From Mesostigma viride (lineage: Eukaryota; Streptophyta; Mesostigmatophyceae; Mesostigmatales; Mesostigmataceae): a DNA stretch of 64,000 bases. The number at the start of each line of letters is the position of its first letter. The first letter of the stretch is position 1. The stretch covers positions 4,947,091 to 5,011,090 of the forward strand of contig RPFO01000156.1 in the NCBI GenBank assembly GCA_009746045.1, in the 5' to 3' direction. The notes beneath the pieces were generated by a model, which was not told where the DNA came from, ran no database searches, and saw nothing but the letters and a program-made list of their open reading frames with translations. Shown here piece by piece: positions 21,612-35,100 of this stretch. Position numbers and translations under genes: made by a program.

Positions 21612-22939
21612 ATGCTTGTGCGCGAACGTGTCGGTGCTGTTGGCCCGATGCGCCACTGAATGATAGCACGCGTCACTATTGGCGCACATTGTGGTGGTTG
21701 GGTCGCCATGCATGGCCGTTGTCTAATGATTCATGGGTTGTCTCAGAGCTTGTCTTGTGATACAGTCATGCTTGTCAATGCAAAATTGATGTAATGAGCA
21801 TCATATTTATGCACATTATTATTATGTTACATCAAGGAGACAACCAGCGCAGGCCAGAAATCGGGAGAGTCCGGCACATGTGCTTATGTCGGTGTTGATC
21901 GATACATGATGGGTAGTGCGTGGGCGTTGAGGTCAAACCGGAGGCTATAACGCGTGCTCCGTTGAGTTCAATGGTGAAATTGATGGCCATTTGCCGTGCC
22001 CATATTTGTGGCAGGCAGTCTTTGTGTGTCAATGATGCTGTATGCAGCACCTTTAATTATATTTCAGAAAGCTTCAGTCTCACCGGAGTGAGTGAGACAG
22101 TTGTATGCATTAATTAATTAATTGATAAGCAGGTGACTGCGTTGATCACGTGGGAGCCAATACAGAGTAAAGGAACCTTCAACCCTGTATACACAACGAG
22201 AAGGATCGAGGGAGGTAGTTTACATCCTACCCTTGCAGGAAGTAGCCCAGACTGTATCAAAGGCCATATGTCCCTTCTCAGGGCTATGTGGCACATGTAT
22301 TCCCAACGGAGTCATGTTCCTAATTATGGAGGGAGGGCACCCTAGCTTCTCTCACTGCCGCAAGTGGGCAGGCCACGGAGCGCTCTCTCCACAGCATCCA
22401 GTGCCGGGGCGCAACCATACTGTGGGTGCAATACGTACAACCATGCAATACCATAGGTAGGCCGACGCATAGCTTATTCTGATCAGGCACTCCGCAAAGG
22501 TGAAAACCATTTGCGTTCAGTGCCGGGCCGCGGAAAACGCGGAAAAACGCGATCTGCAAATGAATCCGACCGGAATATATAGCTTATGCTACAAAGGTGA
22601 GGTGGGCTCAAGACGTCGGCTAAGGCGCAAGCTGATGGCCACAAGGTGCCAGCGCTAATTGAAGGTACTATAACGCTGGGCGCTACTATCATTTCAAGTG
22701 ATGTAATGCCTAAGCTATCCATAATCGAGTTGTATGCATGCTGCGCTTTAACGTGCTGAAATTGTACTTAGTTACGTGTGAAGACGTAGCCTTGACCCTT
22801 ACTAGGTGAACAGTTACAACCCGATATTAAAAATGCTGGCACCCCTCTAGCTCCGGTAAAGAGGTTATTCGCAGTTGGGCTGTTTCGTAACGTTAAGTGA
22901 GATGCCTTCGGATCCGGAGACTCTACAGCCGCGACCTTA
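21612..22939. other. Intergenic, 3' of GT29
   Basis: Holds a SINE-like repeat copy (21832-21876), a short (TTAA)n at about 22110-22125 and otherwise no recognisable gene. Confidence 0.45.
21832..21876 (+). repeat. SINE-like repeat core, copy 4
   Basis: Core TCAAGGAGACAACCAGCGCA followed by GGCCAGAAATCGGGAGAGTC, then similarity is lost. Confidence 0.85.
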
Positions 22940-23173
<234 letters not shown>

Positions 23174-23489
23174 CTTGCGTGTCATGCGCAAAGGCATGCC
23201 ACGGAGTACTATGCTAATCTCCTTAGAAAAAATAATTACACAAAAGTTTAAACAAATATCGTCTGCATCATTCCCCAACCATTAACCCAGCACTAGATGC
23301 GGGATGTAATCCTCATCCGAGCTGTCCTCTACGCGAACTTATGCCGAAGGTCCTGCATGCATGCAGGTGGGGGGATGTAAACCGCCACCTGACTCTTGGT
23401 GCACAAGGTGTACCTGCACCAGCATGATGTATCATACCTAATTTAGGCCGGGCATGGGGTGAAAGATTATTATGGAGCACCATAATATA

Positions 23490-25830
23490 TACAGGCCCTT
23501 CGGCACCTCGCTGACAAGCTGCCCGCGGCCGGGGCCCTACTGCCCCCCCGCCGCCCGCCCCGCTTCACCAGCCTGCACCGGCTCCCCGCCGTCATCCAGG
23601 CCCGGCAAGCCCTGCGCGACAACAGCGACCCCGCCCGCTACGCCCGCCTCAAAGCCGATTACCACTCGGCCATCCGGCAGGCGACCAAGGAGCAGGAGGA
23701 CCTTCATGTCCGCGAGTACTTCGCCCACCTCAAGGACCAGCACGGCAAGTACGCCTGGACCCGCCTGCGTCACGCCCAACGGCCCGCCGGCGGCGCGCAG
23801 CCGGCGCCGCGGACGCTCTCTGGCTCACCGCAGCAGCAGCTCGACCAGTGGTATTCCTCCCAGTCCCGGCTGCTCGGCGCCCCCCCGCCGCCTCCGCCGC
23901 TTGGCCCTCTGGCGGCCGCACGCCTGGCAGTAGCACCGGCGGACGTCCCTGCGCCGCCCACGCCGCCCGCCGCTGAGCAGGACTACACGTACCCAGCCCT
24001 GACGGAACCCCTGGCCGACCCCAACGAGCTCCCGCCGTTCACCGAGCTCGAGCTGAGCACCGCCGCCAAGCAACTCCGCTTTTATGCCGCCGTTGGACCT
24101 GACCAGCTCCCAGCCCCGGTGATTAAGTTGACGGCGCTCACGGGGTTCCTGCTTGACGTCTGCAACCGGATCCTGCTTGCCGACGCGCCGCCGATTCCTG
24201 AGTGGCAGCACAGCTACCGTATTATGCTGTACAAAAACAAAGGTTCCCCTGACGACCCCGCCAACTACAGAGGAGTCTGCATCCAGAGCGCCGCACTTAA
24301 GTTGTTCATGCGCATGATCCTCAACCGCCTTCGTTCTGCTCTCGACTGTCACCTTGGGGAAAGTCAAATGGGCTTCCGTCCTGGGCGCAACACCGTCATG
24401 GCCATCTTCGTCGCGCGTCGCCTCTTCGAGGAAATCGCTCTCCTGCAACCTGGTGAGTTTCCCGCAATCCTGATCTTCGTCGACTTCATCAAGGCTTTTG
24501 ATTCTGTCCTCTGGGACGCTCTATGGGCTGTACTTGCTCGCGCTCGCGTCCCCACTCCCCTGATTACCGTCATCCGCACGCTGTATGAGGGGTCCACCAC
24601 TTCGGTGCGCACTCAACACGGCATTACCCCGCCATGCCCACTGCAGACCGGCGTCTGGCAGGGTTGCGTCCTGTCGCCGTACCTGTTTATTATTGTAGTG
24701 GATTATGTTATGCGCCAGGCACGTGCTCGCTTTGCTAGCATTGCAGGCCGTGCCCCTGGCCTAGCGATCACGAACGAGCTTGGGGAAGGGGGGCCGACTA
24801 ACAAGCAGAATTTACTAGCTGACCTCATTTATGCCGACGACATCACGCTCATCGAGAAGCCGGAGTCTGCCCAACTTGGCTAGCTGGACTGCCTGGCGCT
24901 CGAGGCTCGGGCGGTTGGTCTAGAAATCAGCCCCAAAACGGAGGCCCTGGCCCTCGGCATGGCAGGGCCCCCACCCACACTCCGCCTCTTAGACGATGCC
25001 GAGGTCAACTACCCTCCTTCAGGCCGCTTCAAGCTGCTCGGCAGTTGGCTTCCCGACTGCGAGGACGACATGACGACACGGATCGGCATGGCGTGGGCGC
25101 ACCTCCATGACCACCGCCGCTGGTGGAGCAACCCCGCCCTACCCCGGATCGTCAAGCGTGACCTCTTCAAGGTCGTCATTCTGACGATCCTGACCTACGG
25201 CGCCGAGACGTGGACACTGATGCAGGAGCTGGAGCAACGACTCGACGGCGCCGTCACCAAGATGCTGCGCAAGGCCCTTAACATCCCCTTTGGTTTGCAC
25301 ATTAGTAATGAGGATTTGTACGCTGATTTGCCCTATTATGTTTCCCACATTATTAGGCACAGGCGCCTGGGCCTAGCCGGGCACCTGGCCCGCACAGATC
25401 AGGTAGATACATCAGATAGACTAGCTGGCACCAAGCCCGCCCAGCCTGGGCGATATGTCCTCACCTGGCGTGCCCCCGGCCGCGCGCGGCAGGGCCGCCA
25501 CCCGTGGACTTTTCGTGATAGACTCGGCATGGACATGTGCTACACTAGACGTGACGGGCTCACCCCCGGGCAGCCTCCTGGTTTGTCTGTAATATGGAGG
25601 CAGATGGTGCGCAAGGATAGATGGCAAGTAGTGATGAAGGAGACCACCCCCAAGCCTGTGGGGGCTCCGCGTGTGACCAAGTATGGCATTCATAGCGATT
25701 CGGGCCGCGGTGCCCACACCCCTGTAACTAGGACCTAGATAGCTTATACCATCCATTCCATCCCATGTTCCCCTCCCACTGAGGACTTATGCTCACGTGA
25801 CGCAGTCACGTGTCTATTAATTAATTAATT
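23490..25830 (+). mobile_element. LINE element B, 5'-truncated, one internal stop
   Basis: Best-preserved LINE of the window. The frame is open from about 23522 through the pre-RT linker, RT and C-terminal domain to TAG at 25736-25738, broken only by an in-frame TAG at 24881-24883. The endonuclease is missing. The 3' UTR ends with the perfect stem CACGTGAC-GCA-GTCACGTG (about 25793-25811), then TATTAATTAATTAATTAAT, the same hairpin-plus-tail design as the other copies. Confidence 0.88.
23522..25738 (+). pseudogene. LINE B ORF2: linker, reverse transcriptase, C-terminal domain
   Basis: In one frame: a linker with EDLHVREYFAHLKDQHGKY (about residues 60-80), a Pro-rich spacer, then RT motifs WQHSYRIMLYKNKG, ANYRGVCIQSAALKLFMRMI, GESQMGFRPGRNTVM, ILIFVDFIKAFDSVLW (motif A), GVWQGCVLSPYLF and LIYADDITLIE (YADD). 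After the TAG at 24881 come KLLGSWLPD, LTILTYGAETWTL and RHRRLGLAGHLARTDQVDT. This enzyme would make element cDNA at a nicked target. The single nonsense codon is the only visible lesion in about 740 codons, so insertion was recent or the stop is a sequencing error. The C-terminal piece could not be translated without readthrough. Confidence 0.85.
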
Positions 25831-26399
25831 AATATATACAGAGTTTAAGTGCTTTTCATCCCTGTACGTTGCTCACATGCAGGGAAGGGGACACCCGTCT
25901 TCCCTCACGCCCGGAGGCAAGGGCACAGCTGCAATCTAAACTACTCACGAGCTAAGCCTTACTAATTATACTATGCTATGTACACTACAACGCTATGTTG
26001 CCCTAGGCTGAGGTTTCTGGGGTTGCTGGGGCGGCGGTGGTCGCCTGCCAGGGCCGTTGTGGCCGGTCGACGTAGATGACCGCCCCCCTCCAGTAAACCG
26101 GCTTCTAGTTCCCTGCTGCCTACCGGAGGTGGAGGTACTGGGTCGGCCATAGCTCCCATCACAATTGTTGCTGCGCCAGGGTCAAGTCGTCATCCAACGT
26201 GTAGGAGGTGGGTACGTCCCTACAATTAAGCTGCTTGCAACGCTTGAGACAGTGCTCAGCTTGTCCGCCATGTACTCTTGAAAACGTGAGGAGCAGCAGG
26301 GGCGGTCCTGAGCCGGCAGCCTTGCCGGCCCCTGACGAGGGTCGAGGCCGGCCGGGGGGGAAGGCGGATAGCCTCCAGCTTGAGCGCACCAATGATTGA
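25831..26399. other. Spacer between LINE B and LINE C
   Basis: No gene supported. Short Pro/Gly-rich frames on both strands look like GC-rich noise or decayed LINE sequence. Confidence 0.4.
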
Positions 26400-28690
26400 G
26401 GTCCTTGGGGGCAAGGATTAAAATTAGTTAAATTATCACATGACTCGGCCGTTGGGAGATCATGTAGCACGTATTCCCTTGCTGGATGGATGGAGGACGT
26501 GGGCGAAGCCGCGAAACCGAACTAATCTAACTATATATAGATAAGCTATAACCTATAGAAAACCCTACAACTACTCTCCTCAGCAAAGCTCCCCTTCCTT
26601 CTGCATGGGGAGAGGGGGCTTGCGGCTTGCCCACAGGGGCCGCCGGCGGCGGTGTTGAGCCAGCTGGACATGATCGTCTTCCACCTCCTTTTGTTCTGCA
26701 TAGTAGTCCAAGCGATTCCCTCTAGCTAGAGGGAGTGAATGCGCACGGTGTTCAAGCGTAGCTGGGACCACTAGCTAGGTCGGCCAGGCGGCCAGCAAAG
26801 TTCTGGTGTGTATCTAGGTCATGGCAGGTTTCCCCATCTTTCTAGGAATGTCCTTGGGGCTCAGTGGCCAGGCCTGGTCAGGATATGCCGCCCTGGTTGG
26901 CGGGCCAAGCCGCTGGGGGCCGGCCAGACCGATCAAGGTCGGTGTCTACCTGACTGGTGCAAGCTGAGATGTCCTACAGTATCTACGAATGCTATCTATC
27001 CTACGCTGCCTAATCTCGTTCGAAATCGGCCAGGCATACCCTGATACAAAGACTCCGAAAGACCTACGTGTGGAAAAGCCTACGTTTAGGGCCTGTCGGA
27101 GCATCCGGATAACCGTGCCGTTCAGCCGTGTGACCAGCAGTATCCGCGAGCGTCCATGCCTCTGCGCCATAGGTTGAGCACCGTGAGGACCAGGACCTTT
27201 CAAAGAGCATTATATTTCGCTTGCGGTGCTCGCCCAGCCAGGTCCTCCGCGTGCCAGTATGATGGGGGTTGAGCGAACGAAGCCTACTAGCCCAGGCCGG
27301 CGGCCAGACCGATGCGGATGTCCACATCGTCGGCGGTGTCGGGGAGCATGCTCCCCATGCAGCAGTTTGAAGCGATCACGGAACGGGACCTCCCTCGATC
27401 CGTCGAGCAGCCGGGGCTTCGGCGGGGAACTGGTACGTAGCCCCAATCACCATCGCCTCAGTTTTGACACTATAATCTCCAACCCCACCGCCCGCGCCTC
27501 CAAGCCCACTACCGACAGTCCATGCAGTTAGGTCTGAATGTGCTCGGGCCGGGCGCCCGCTGAGGAGTCAGAGGGTGGTATCATCCGCATAAATCAGGTC
27601 CCGAGGACCGTCCCGTGTCACAGTCCGCGTGACAGGCGGTAACCAGGGCCACCGCTGCGTCAATGTTCGCGCTGCGAGTTAAGGATGTCCACCTGGGCCA
27701 GCTAGGCTCGAACCCCTTAAGAGCAGCAAAGCGCGCACGTGCCTGGCTCATGACGCGATCCACGACAATAATGGGCGGGGCAAGGATGTTGTTCTCTTGA
27801 ACTCCGTGCCACAGGCCTGGTCTCGGACTGAGTTCTCATTTGGCGGCTGGTCAAAGTGCTTCAGACCAATGACGTTAAGACTGCGCTCAAGTCATTGAAG
27901 CTCGGCCTCCTCGCGGAGGTCGAGCGTCTGCTAAGCTTGAGCTGTGCAGCGATGGCCGGCGCGGAGGTGACCAGTGCCGTGTTGGAGGTGGTGTGCATGG
28001 TTCCAAGTAGCATGGCGGCCCAGGTCTGCAGCTGGGTGGGAGGAGCCAATGTCGGGGGCAGGGCCAGCGGGGGAGCCGGCCCCCGCGCAGGCCAGCCCTG
28101 CATGGCCTTTAGTGGCAATGTCCTTCACCGCGCCTGGGCGGTGGCCGGTGTCAGAGGCCAAGCTGCGGTGTTTTGCAGGCACTCGATGGCATGCATTCGT
28201 TATCCGCTAGCCGCTTGTCGATCTCGAGGAGCTGCGCCAGGCAGTCTGCAAGGCATCGATCGGCACCTGCATGATGCATGGTGGCGGTGGTGGCGCTCCG
28301 CGGACTCAGGTGATCGAGGCGAGGGGGGTGGAGGTACGTGGCGGTGGCACGTGACGGTGGTGGAGAAAAGGGGGAGCTCTGCAGCCAGCGTGCCTCCCAT
28401 GGCCGCCACAGATCTGCAGCGATCGAGGGGGGTGAACGTGCTGCTTGAAGGGAGCGGAAGGCAACTTCGATCGCGGTCACGGCGGTGGTGGTGGCGGGGT
28501 GGGGAGCGGGCAGAGCTCCTCGATGCCTGATGCATGGAGCGCCCGAGCGAGGAGGGAGGAGATCGAGGGCGCAGTCTGAGCTGAAGGCGGGGGCGAGGGT
28601 AGCGATGCAGGTTTTCAGCCGAAACAATGGAAAACCCGTCCTTACCGGCGTGGAGGCGGTTCCGGCCGGTGCATGGCGGAAGTGCTTGCA
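26400..28690 (-). mobile_element. LINE element C, highly decayed
   Basis: Minus-strand relative of LINE A with many indels. Recognisable pieces include SQARARFAALKGFEPSW (RT, near 27700), PRLLDGSREVPFRDRFKLL (near 27400), GTVIRMLRQALNVGFS (near 27100) and a 3' UTR with CATGATCTCCCAACGG...CATG followed by an AATTT-like tail (26415-26465). The upstream part (27850-28690) resembles LINE D ORF1: GGTLAAELP and a C-L-A-Q-L-L-E-I-D-K-R-L segment parallel GGTLTAELP and KAQLLDLDQRLQ. It gives the uninterrupted site for the 820-bp insertion in LINE A. Confidence 0.72.
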
Positions 28691-28814
28691 CAGTTAAAGA
28701 AGTGAGGCGTACGACCCATAAAACACGTGCTCCAGGAGTATACATTTTATACGTTTGGGAGCATTTGAAAATACTAGCCAGGTTGCGGTTGATGTCAAAG
28801 TTGCACTCGTTCCA

Positions 28815-30013
<1,199 letters not shown>

Positions 30014-30112
30014 AATTGTTGTTGTTGTTGTACGTACGTTGTTGTTGTATCCCCGTAGAAAAGTACCTGATGCGGGTACTTCGTGGCATGGCTTCAGCAG
30101 TGCATGTGTTCA

Positions 30113-30681
30113 CTTCCTTCCTTCCTTCCTTCCTTCCTTCCTTCCTTCCTTCCTTCCTTCCTTCCTTCCTTCCTTCCTTCCTTCCTTCCTTCCTTCCTTC
30201 CTTCCTTCCTTCCTTCCTTCCTTCCTTCCTTCCTTCCTTCCTTCCTTCCTTCCTTCCTTCCTTCCTTCCTTCCTTCCTTCCTTCCTTCCTTCCTTCCTTC
30301 CTTCCTTCCTTCCTTCCTTCCTTCCTTCCTTCCTTCCTTCCTTCCTTCCTTCCTTCCTTCCTTCCTTCCTTCCTTCCTTCCTTCCTTCCTTCCTTCCTTC
30401 CTTCCTTCCTTCCTTCCTTCCTTCCAATTCCTTCCAATTCCTTCCTTCCTTCCTTCCTTCCTTCCTTCCTTCCTTCCTTCCTTCCTTCCTTCCTTCCTTC
30501 CTTCCTTCCTTCCTTCCTTCCTTCCTTCCTTCCTTCCTTCCTTCCTTCCTTCCTTCCTTCCTTCCTTCCTTCCTTCCTTCCTTCCTTCCGGCCGGGCCCA
30601 CTTCAAATGTTCCGCCGTCCAAGCCAAGTGTGTGACTTCCTTCCTTCCTTCCTTCCTTCCTTCCTTCCTTCCTTCCTTCCC
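30113..30681. repeat. (CTTC)n microsatellite blocks
   Basis: CTTC/GAAG repeats in three blocks: 30113-30425, 30442-30588 and 30635-30680. The first two are separated by two CAATTC-type interruptions. Confidence 0.97.
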
Positions 30682-30916
30682 AGGTTGGCAAATACGTGCG
30701 TATTGTCAAAATAAATACGGCAATACGCGTTTTTTTGGCCCCGACGTACTATACGCGTATTTTGTCAGGAATACGTGATTTGGACTTGGAAATTTTCGAG
30801 GTTCGAGCTGGGGCAGCGCTTGGCGCCAGGCCAACCGGACCGTGGCGCGGCGCCTACCTTTACCAAGATTTTTTCTAAGAACTACTAAGAATTTTCTACA
30901 CTGTACTATGAGCTAG

Positions 30917-31586
30917 TAGGGCTGGGACATCCGCCGCATACCGCACACGAACATGTTCGGGCGAATACCGAACATGTGCGGTGTTCGGGTCGCCTAAAAT
31001 GTTCGGCCGAACATGTGCTGTTCGGGTTCGGGTCGCCCTGGAAACTTACCGAACATGTTCGTGTCCGTGTTCGGGTCACCCTGGGAACCGGGCGAACATG
31101 TTCGCCTTTGACCCGGTACCGAACATTTACATACTTTTCGGTTGTTGTTATTGTTTTCAGCCGAATTTTTCAGTACCAAACCGCAGAACTTTTCACTTAT
31201 CATTCATTTCAGTACCAGCTAATGAACAAGATAACAAAATATGAAGGTTTATTTCTATCGGTTTCAGTAGTTCAGACGACTGCTAGCATTTTGCTTTCTT
31301 TTGTGACAGTTGAATTGTCCTCGATGGTGTCCGTATCCTACTCACACGTTCTCCCATTTTTTTTTTTTGAGACTATATCGTTATGAATTGTTCGTGTTCG
31401 GTAAAATGTTCGGGTAATGTTCGGGTTCGGGTTCGGGTCACCTTAAACCTGTACCGAACATGTTCGTGTTCGTGTTCGGGTCACCTGGGAATGTACCGAA
31501 CATGTTCGGTATTCGGGATCGGGTACTCTCCCCAGGTGTTCGTGTTCGTGTTCGGGTCGCGAAATGACCCGGATGTCCCAGCCCTA
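30917..31586. mobile_element. Non-autonomous hAT-like element with GTTCGGG repeats
   Basis: A 670-bp element bounded by 17-bp perfect terminal inverted repeats (TAGGGCTGGGACATCCG at 30917-30933 and its complement at 31570-31586) and flanked by the 8-bp direct repeat TGAGCTAG (30909-30916, 31587-31594). Interior arms are packed with GAACATGTTCGGG and GTTCGGGTCACC motifs in both orientations; the AT-rich middle has no transposase. The 8-bp duplication and TAGGG terminus fit hAT elements. Confidence 0.9.
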
Positions 31587-31594
31587 TGAGCTAG

Positions 31595-32143
31595 GCTTTT
31601 CGCAAGTCCAGTAATGACTTGGCAGTTGGCAAGCTAGCTGAAATTACACGGAGAGACCGAGAGAGTGCCAGCACGATGAAAATGCCAGCTGTGCTGGGAA
31701 CGTGGTACACCGTCCGCATTGGAAGTTCTAACTAAATAATTAGCTTCTGGAAAATGTTCTGGCTGAAAACCATAAAAAAAACAAAAGAAAATTAATTAAT
31801 TAACTCCGGGGGCTGAGGACTGGACTCAACAAACAAACAAACAAAATTAATTAATTAACTCATGTGGGCTCTGGGTATCACTGACCTCCACTGACTCTAG
31901 CCTATGGCCGCCGAAGGGGGGCCGCCGGGCCGGATTGCCGGCCGAATTGGGGGCGGCGTGTACGATATCTACCAAACAAACAAAAGAAATTTATTAATTA
32001 AATAAGTACCCATGTGCCTTGAACGGCTGTAGGACAAACAAACAAACAAAAGGTTTTAATTAAATAATAAAAACCCGGGACTCTGACTGGCTCCCCAACA
32101 AACAATCCAGGGTTATTCGTAATGCAAATACGGCAAAAATTGA
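31595..32143. other. Spacer with AAACAAACAAA and TTAATTAA tracts
   Basis: No gene. Short tetranucleotide tracts and a 22-bp segment (31706-31727) whose exact complement lies at 36284-36305, beyond the hAT element. Confidence 0.5.
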
Positions 32144-32151
32144 CCCATAAT

Positions 32152-35100
32152 CAGTGTTTTTTTTAGTGGCGATACACCGCCAAATGTGGCGGTGTGGCAC
32201 TTTTTTTGGCAAAATGTGGCGTTGCCACCCACTTTGACAGGGCTCCCAAGAAGCCACAATTTGGCCGTGCTGTTCTACTTCGTAGTTTCGTTTCGCCACA
32301 GGGTGGCCGTGCCTGAAGTTTACTCTAGTACAGGTTACGCCACAATTGGCGGTGTCAGCCGGTCTTCCGGTCGGCGTTCCGCCACAAGCCTCCCTAGTAC
32401 TAGACTACTACTATGAGTACTACTATGACTGACTGACTGCATAGTGCATGTACAGTACGTAGAGCCCGGCCGGCGGCCAAGTGCCAAGTGGCAAGTGGCC
32501 CGCTGCCCGAGACCAGAGCACGGAGAGTGCACTGTGCAGACTGCAGCTTGTGTGCATTTCATTAACTGCATTTTCACGACAGCTGGCTCATATAACAGCT
32601 GGCGAGTGGCGGCCTGGCGCCTCAGTATTAAGTCACTCGCCAGCCATACTGCATTGACTAATGTGTTTCGACTTTCGGCACTAGTAATCGTTGTTGTTAA
32701 TTTACCAAGTAGGAAAAATCCATGGCAGACGCTGGGCCGTTTAGGCCACCTGGGCCGCCGCAGGTAGTGAGGGGAGGAGAGAGAAGAAATAGTGTGTTTT
32801 ATGGCACCGGGCTTGGCCGGAAGCCTTTGGCCCTCCCAGCCGGAATGCGATGCAAACCAATCTTTCCAGGTCCGAATGGAGCCTCCATTGTCGTTGGGAA
32901 AACCAAGGCGACGGTAGAGATCGCTCCCGAGGAGGCGAAAAGGCTTAGGTCGAAGGAGACGCGGGCTGCTGCTCGGCGGGTAGAGAGTGAGGGGGCGCCC
33001 GAACATCCCGAGGTGATAGGGGCAGACGCGAACTACATCAAGGTCAGCATTAAGGTCATGGACGGGGAAGTGGGGTCCGATGTGCCTTCGAATGGATGTG
33101 ATGCGCCCCTCATTTCCTTGGTGCTGCTTTCCATTTTCGTAGCGCCACCTGCCAAGAGGGATTGGAAGGGCGCGGATGCCAATAGGAAGTGGAAACCCGA
33201 ATGGGGGCTGCGTTTCCCATGGTTGCGCTATGACGAAGAGAAGGACGAAGCATACTGCGGCCCTTGCCGTGATGCCAAGGTCACCATCGGGCTGGGTAGG
33301 GGGACCAAGGTTTTCAAGATCGACACTTTCAAGACACACGTTGTGGCTGACTCTCACGTGGCCGCCATTGCGAAGGAGAAGAGCGAGTGCCTGCGGGTGT
33401 ATTCAGGGGAGGAGAGGAGCACGCAGAGCCGGCAGAGGCAGACGGTCATGGGCGAGTTTGCCCCCCCCCTGGTCAGCTGAGCAAGTCCGACCGACTTAAG
33501 CTCAAGCAGTTCAAGGCGATGGCGTACACCCTGGCGAAGGGTAAGCCTATGACTGATTATGAGTCGCTGCCAACGCTCCTTTGCGAATACGAGGAGATGA
33601 GGGACGCGCTCCCCTCCCACCATTGGACTGACGGCTCAGGTTGGGAGATGGCGGAGGCGTTGGATGCCGTGTTGCTTGCTGACCTTAAGGCAAGGGTCGC
33701 CGCGGCTAGGTATGTCGCGGTCACCGTCGATGAGTCCAAGGCCAATGATAACGTAGAATTCATGTCGGTGGAGGTGGCTTTTGTGGAGGATGGAATAAAG
33801 CAGCAGGAGTTTGTCACGCTAAAAAAGGTGACTGCGGTGGACGCCCTCTCCCTGCACAACGAGCTGTGCATAGTAATGCGAGGCATGCTCGGAATCACGG
33901 ACGATCAGCTCGTGGTGAAGCTGGTTGGCTTCGGGTCAGATGGGGCATCGGTGATGATGGGGCAGCGGAAGGGTGTCGGGAAGAAGCTCTTGATGAGCAA
34001 TGCACCCTTCCTCGTGCCCATGCACTGCGCGCCGCACAAGCTCAGCCTGATAGCGAACGAGCTCAAGGGGAACTCCTTGTTTGCGCGGGTGGAGTCAATC
34101 CTCAAGTCAGCACACAACTGGGTGGCGCACTCAGCCATGAAGTCAGAGCAACTGAAGATGTGGCAGGGGATGCTGGGCACGGGTGGCCGGAAGCTGCAGC
34201 GCGTGTCCGACACACGCTGGCTTAGCGTGCAGGGGTGCCTCAACACGTTCCGCATTGAGTATCCTGCGATCGCCATGTGCTTGGCCACCTACCAACACAA
34301 GGAAGTGGAGCAAATGGCAGCAGCACAGGACTTGCTAGCCAACATGCTGGACATTGACACCCAGCTCGGGGTGGTCGTGTTCGCGCGCATGCTGGATGCC
34401 ATGAATTTCTTGGTCAAGCAGTGCCAGCAGCAGGACCTGCAGCTCGACACCCTTGCCCATGCGATCGAGGACTGCAAGACAACAATCCGTGATGAGTATG
34501 TGGAAGGGCCCAAGGTGTTCACTGGGACCCTCTGGAAGGGGTTTATAGACTTGGATGCCGACACGTCACCCTTTCTCACCGACCGCGGCGAGGTTTTCCG
34601 CAACTGCCAGGAAATGGAACACCCGGTAACATGTCAAACGGTGCACGAGGCCTCGGGTTCTCGGGCTCGCTACGTTTCAGTGGCAAGTGTCACGGAGGAG
34701 GAGTTCAGACTCCGCGTAATTGCTGCGCAGGAGCAGGCTACCGCTGCGGCCAAGGTGGTGCTGGACGACTTCGATATCCGATTCCCACCAAACGGTCTGC
34801 TCTCCGCGATGTCCATTTTGCAGCCAGGCTGGTGGACTGAGAAGGAGCGCGACGTGGCCGAGGTGCAGAAACAAGTTCAGGTGCTCAAGCGCAAGTTTGC
34901 TGTGGGGGTCACCATGGTGAATGGGAAGAAGGTGGGCCCACTGATTTCCCCGTCCCTCCTGGATGACCAGCTCGACTCCTTTATGCTCATGATGAAGAGC
35001 AACAGCCAGGAGTACACGTCCGCAAGGGCGTTGTGGAAGGTTTTGTTGACCAACCCGCTCATGCACGAGTTTGTGGGGGCGTATCTGCAGCTGGCAGAGT

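Noticed and set aside
33387..33470. A separate transposase starting at ATG-like codon 33387
   Set aside because: The first ~28 residues in that frame overlap the zinc-finger frame and look non-coding; the true N-terminus is the 32722 frame, joined by a frameshift at C9.
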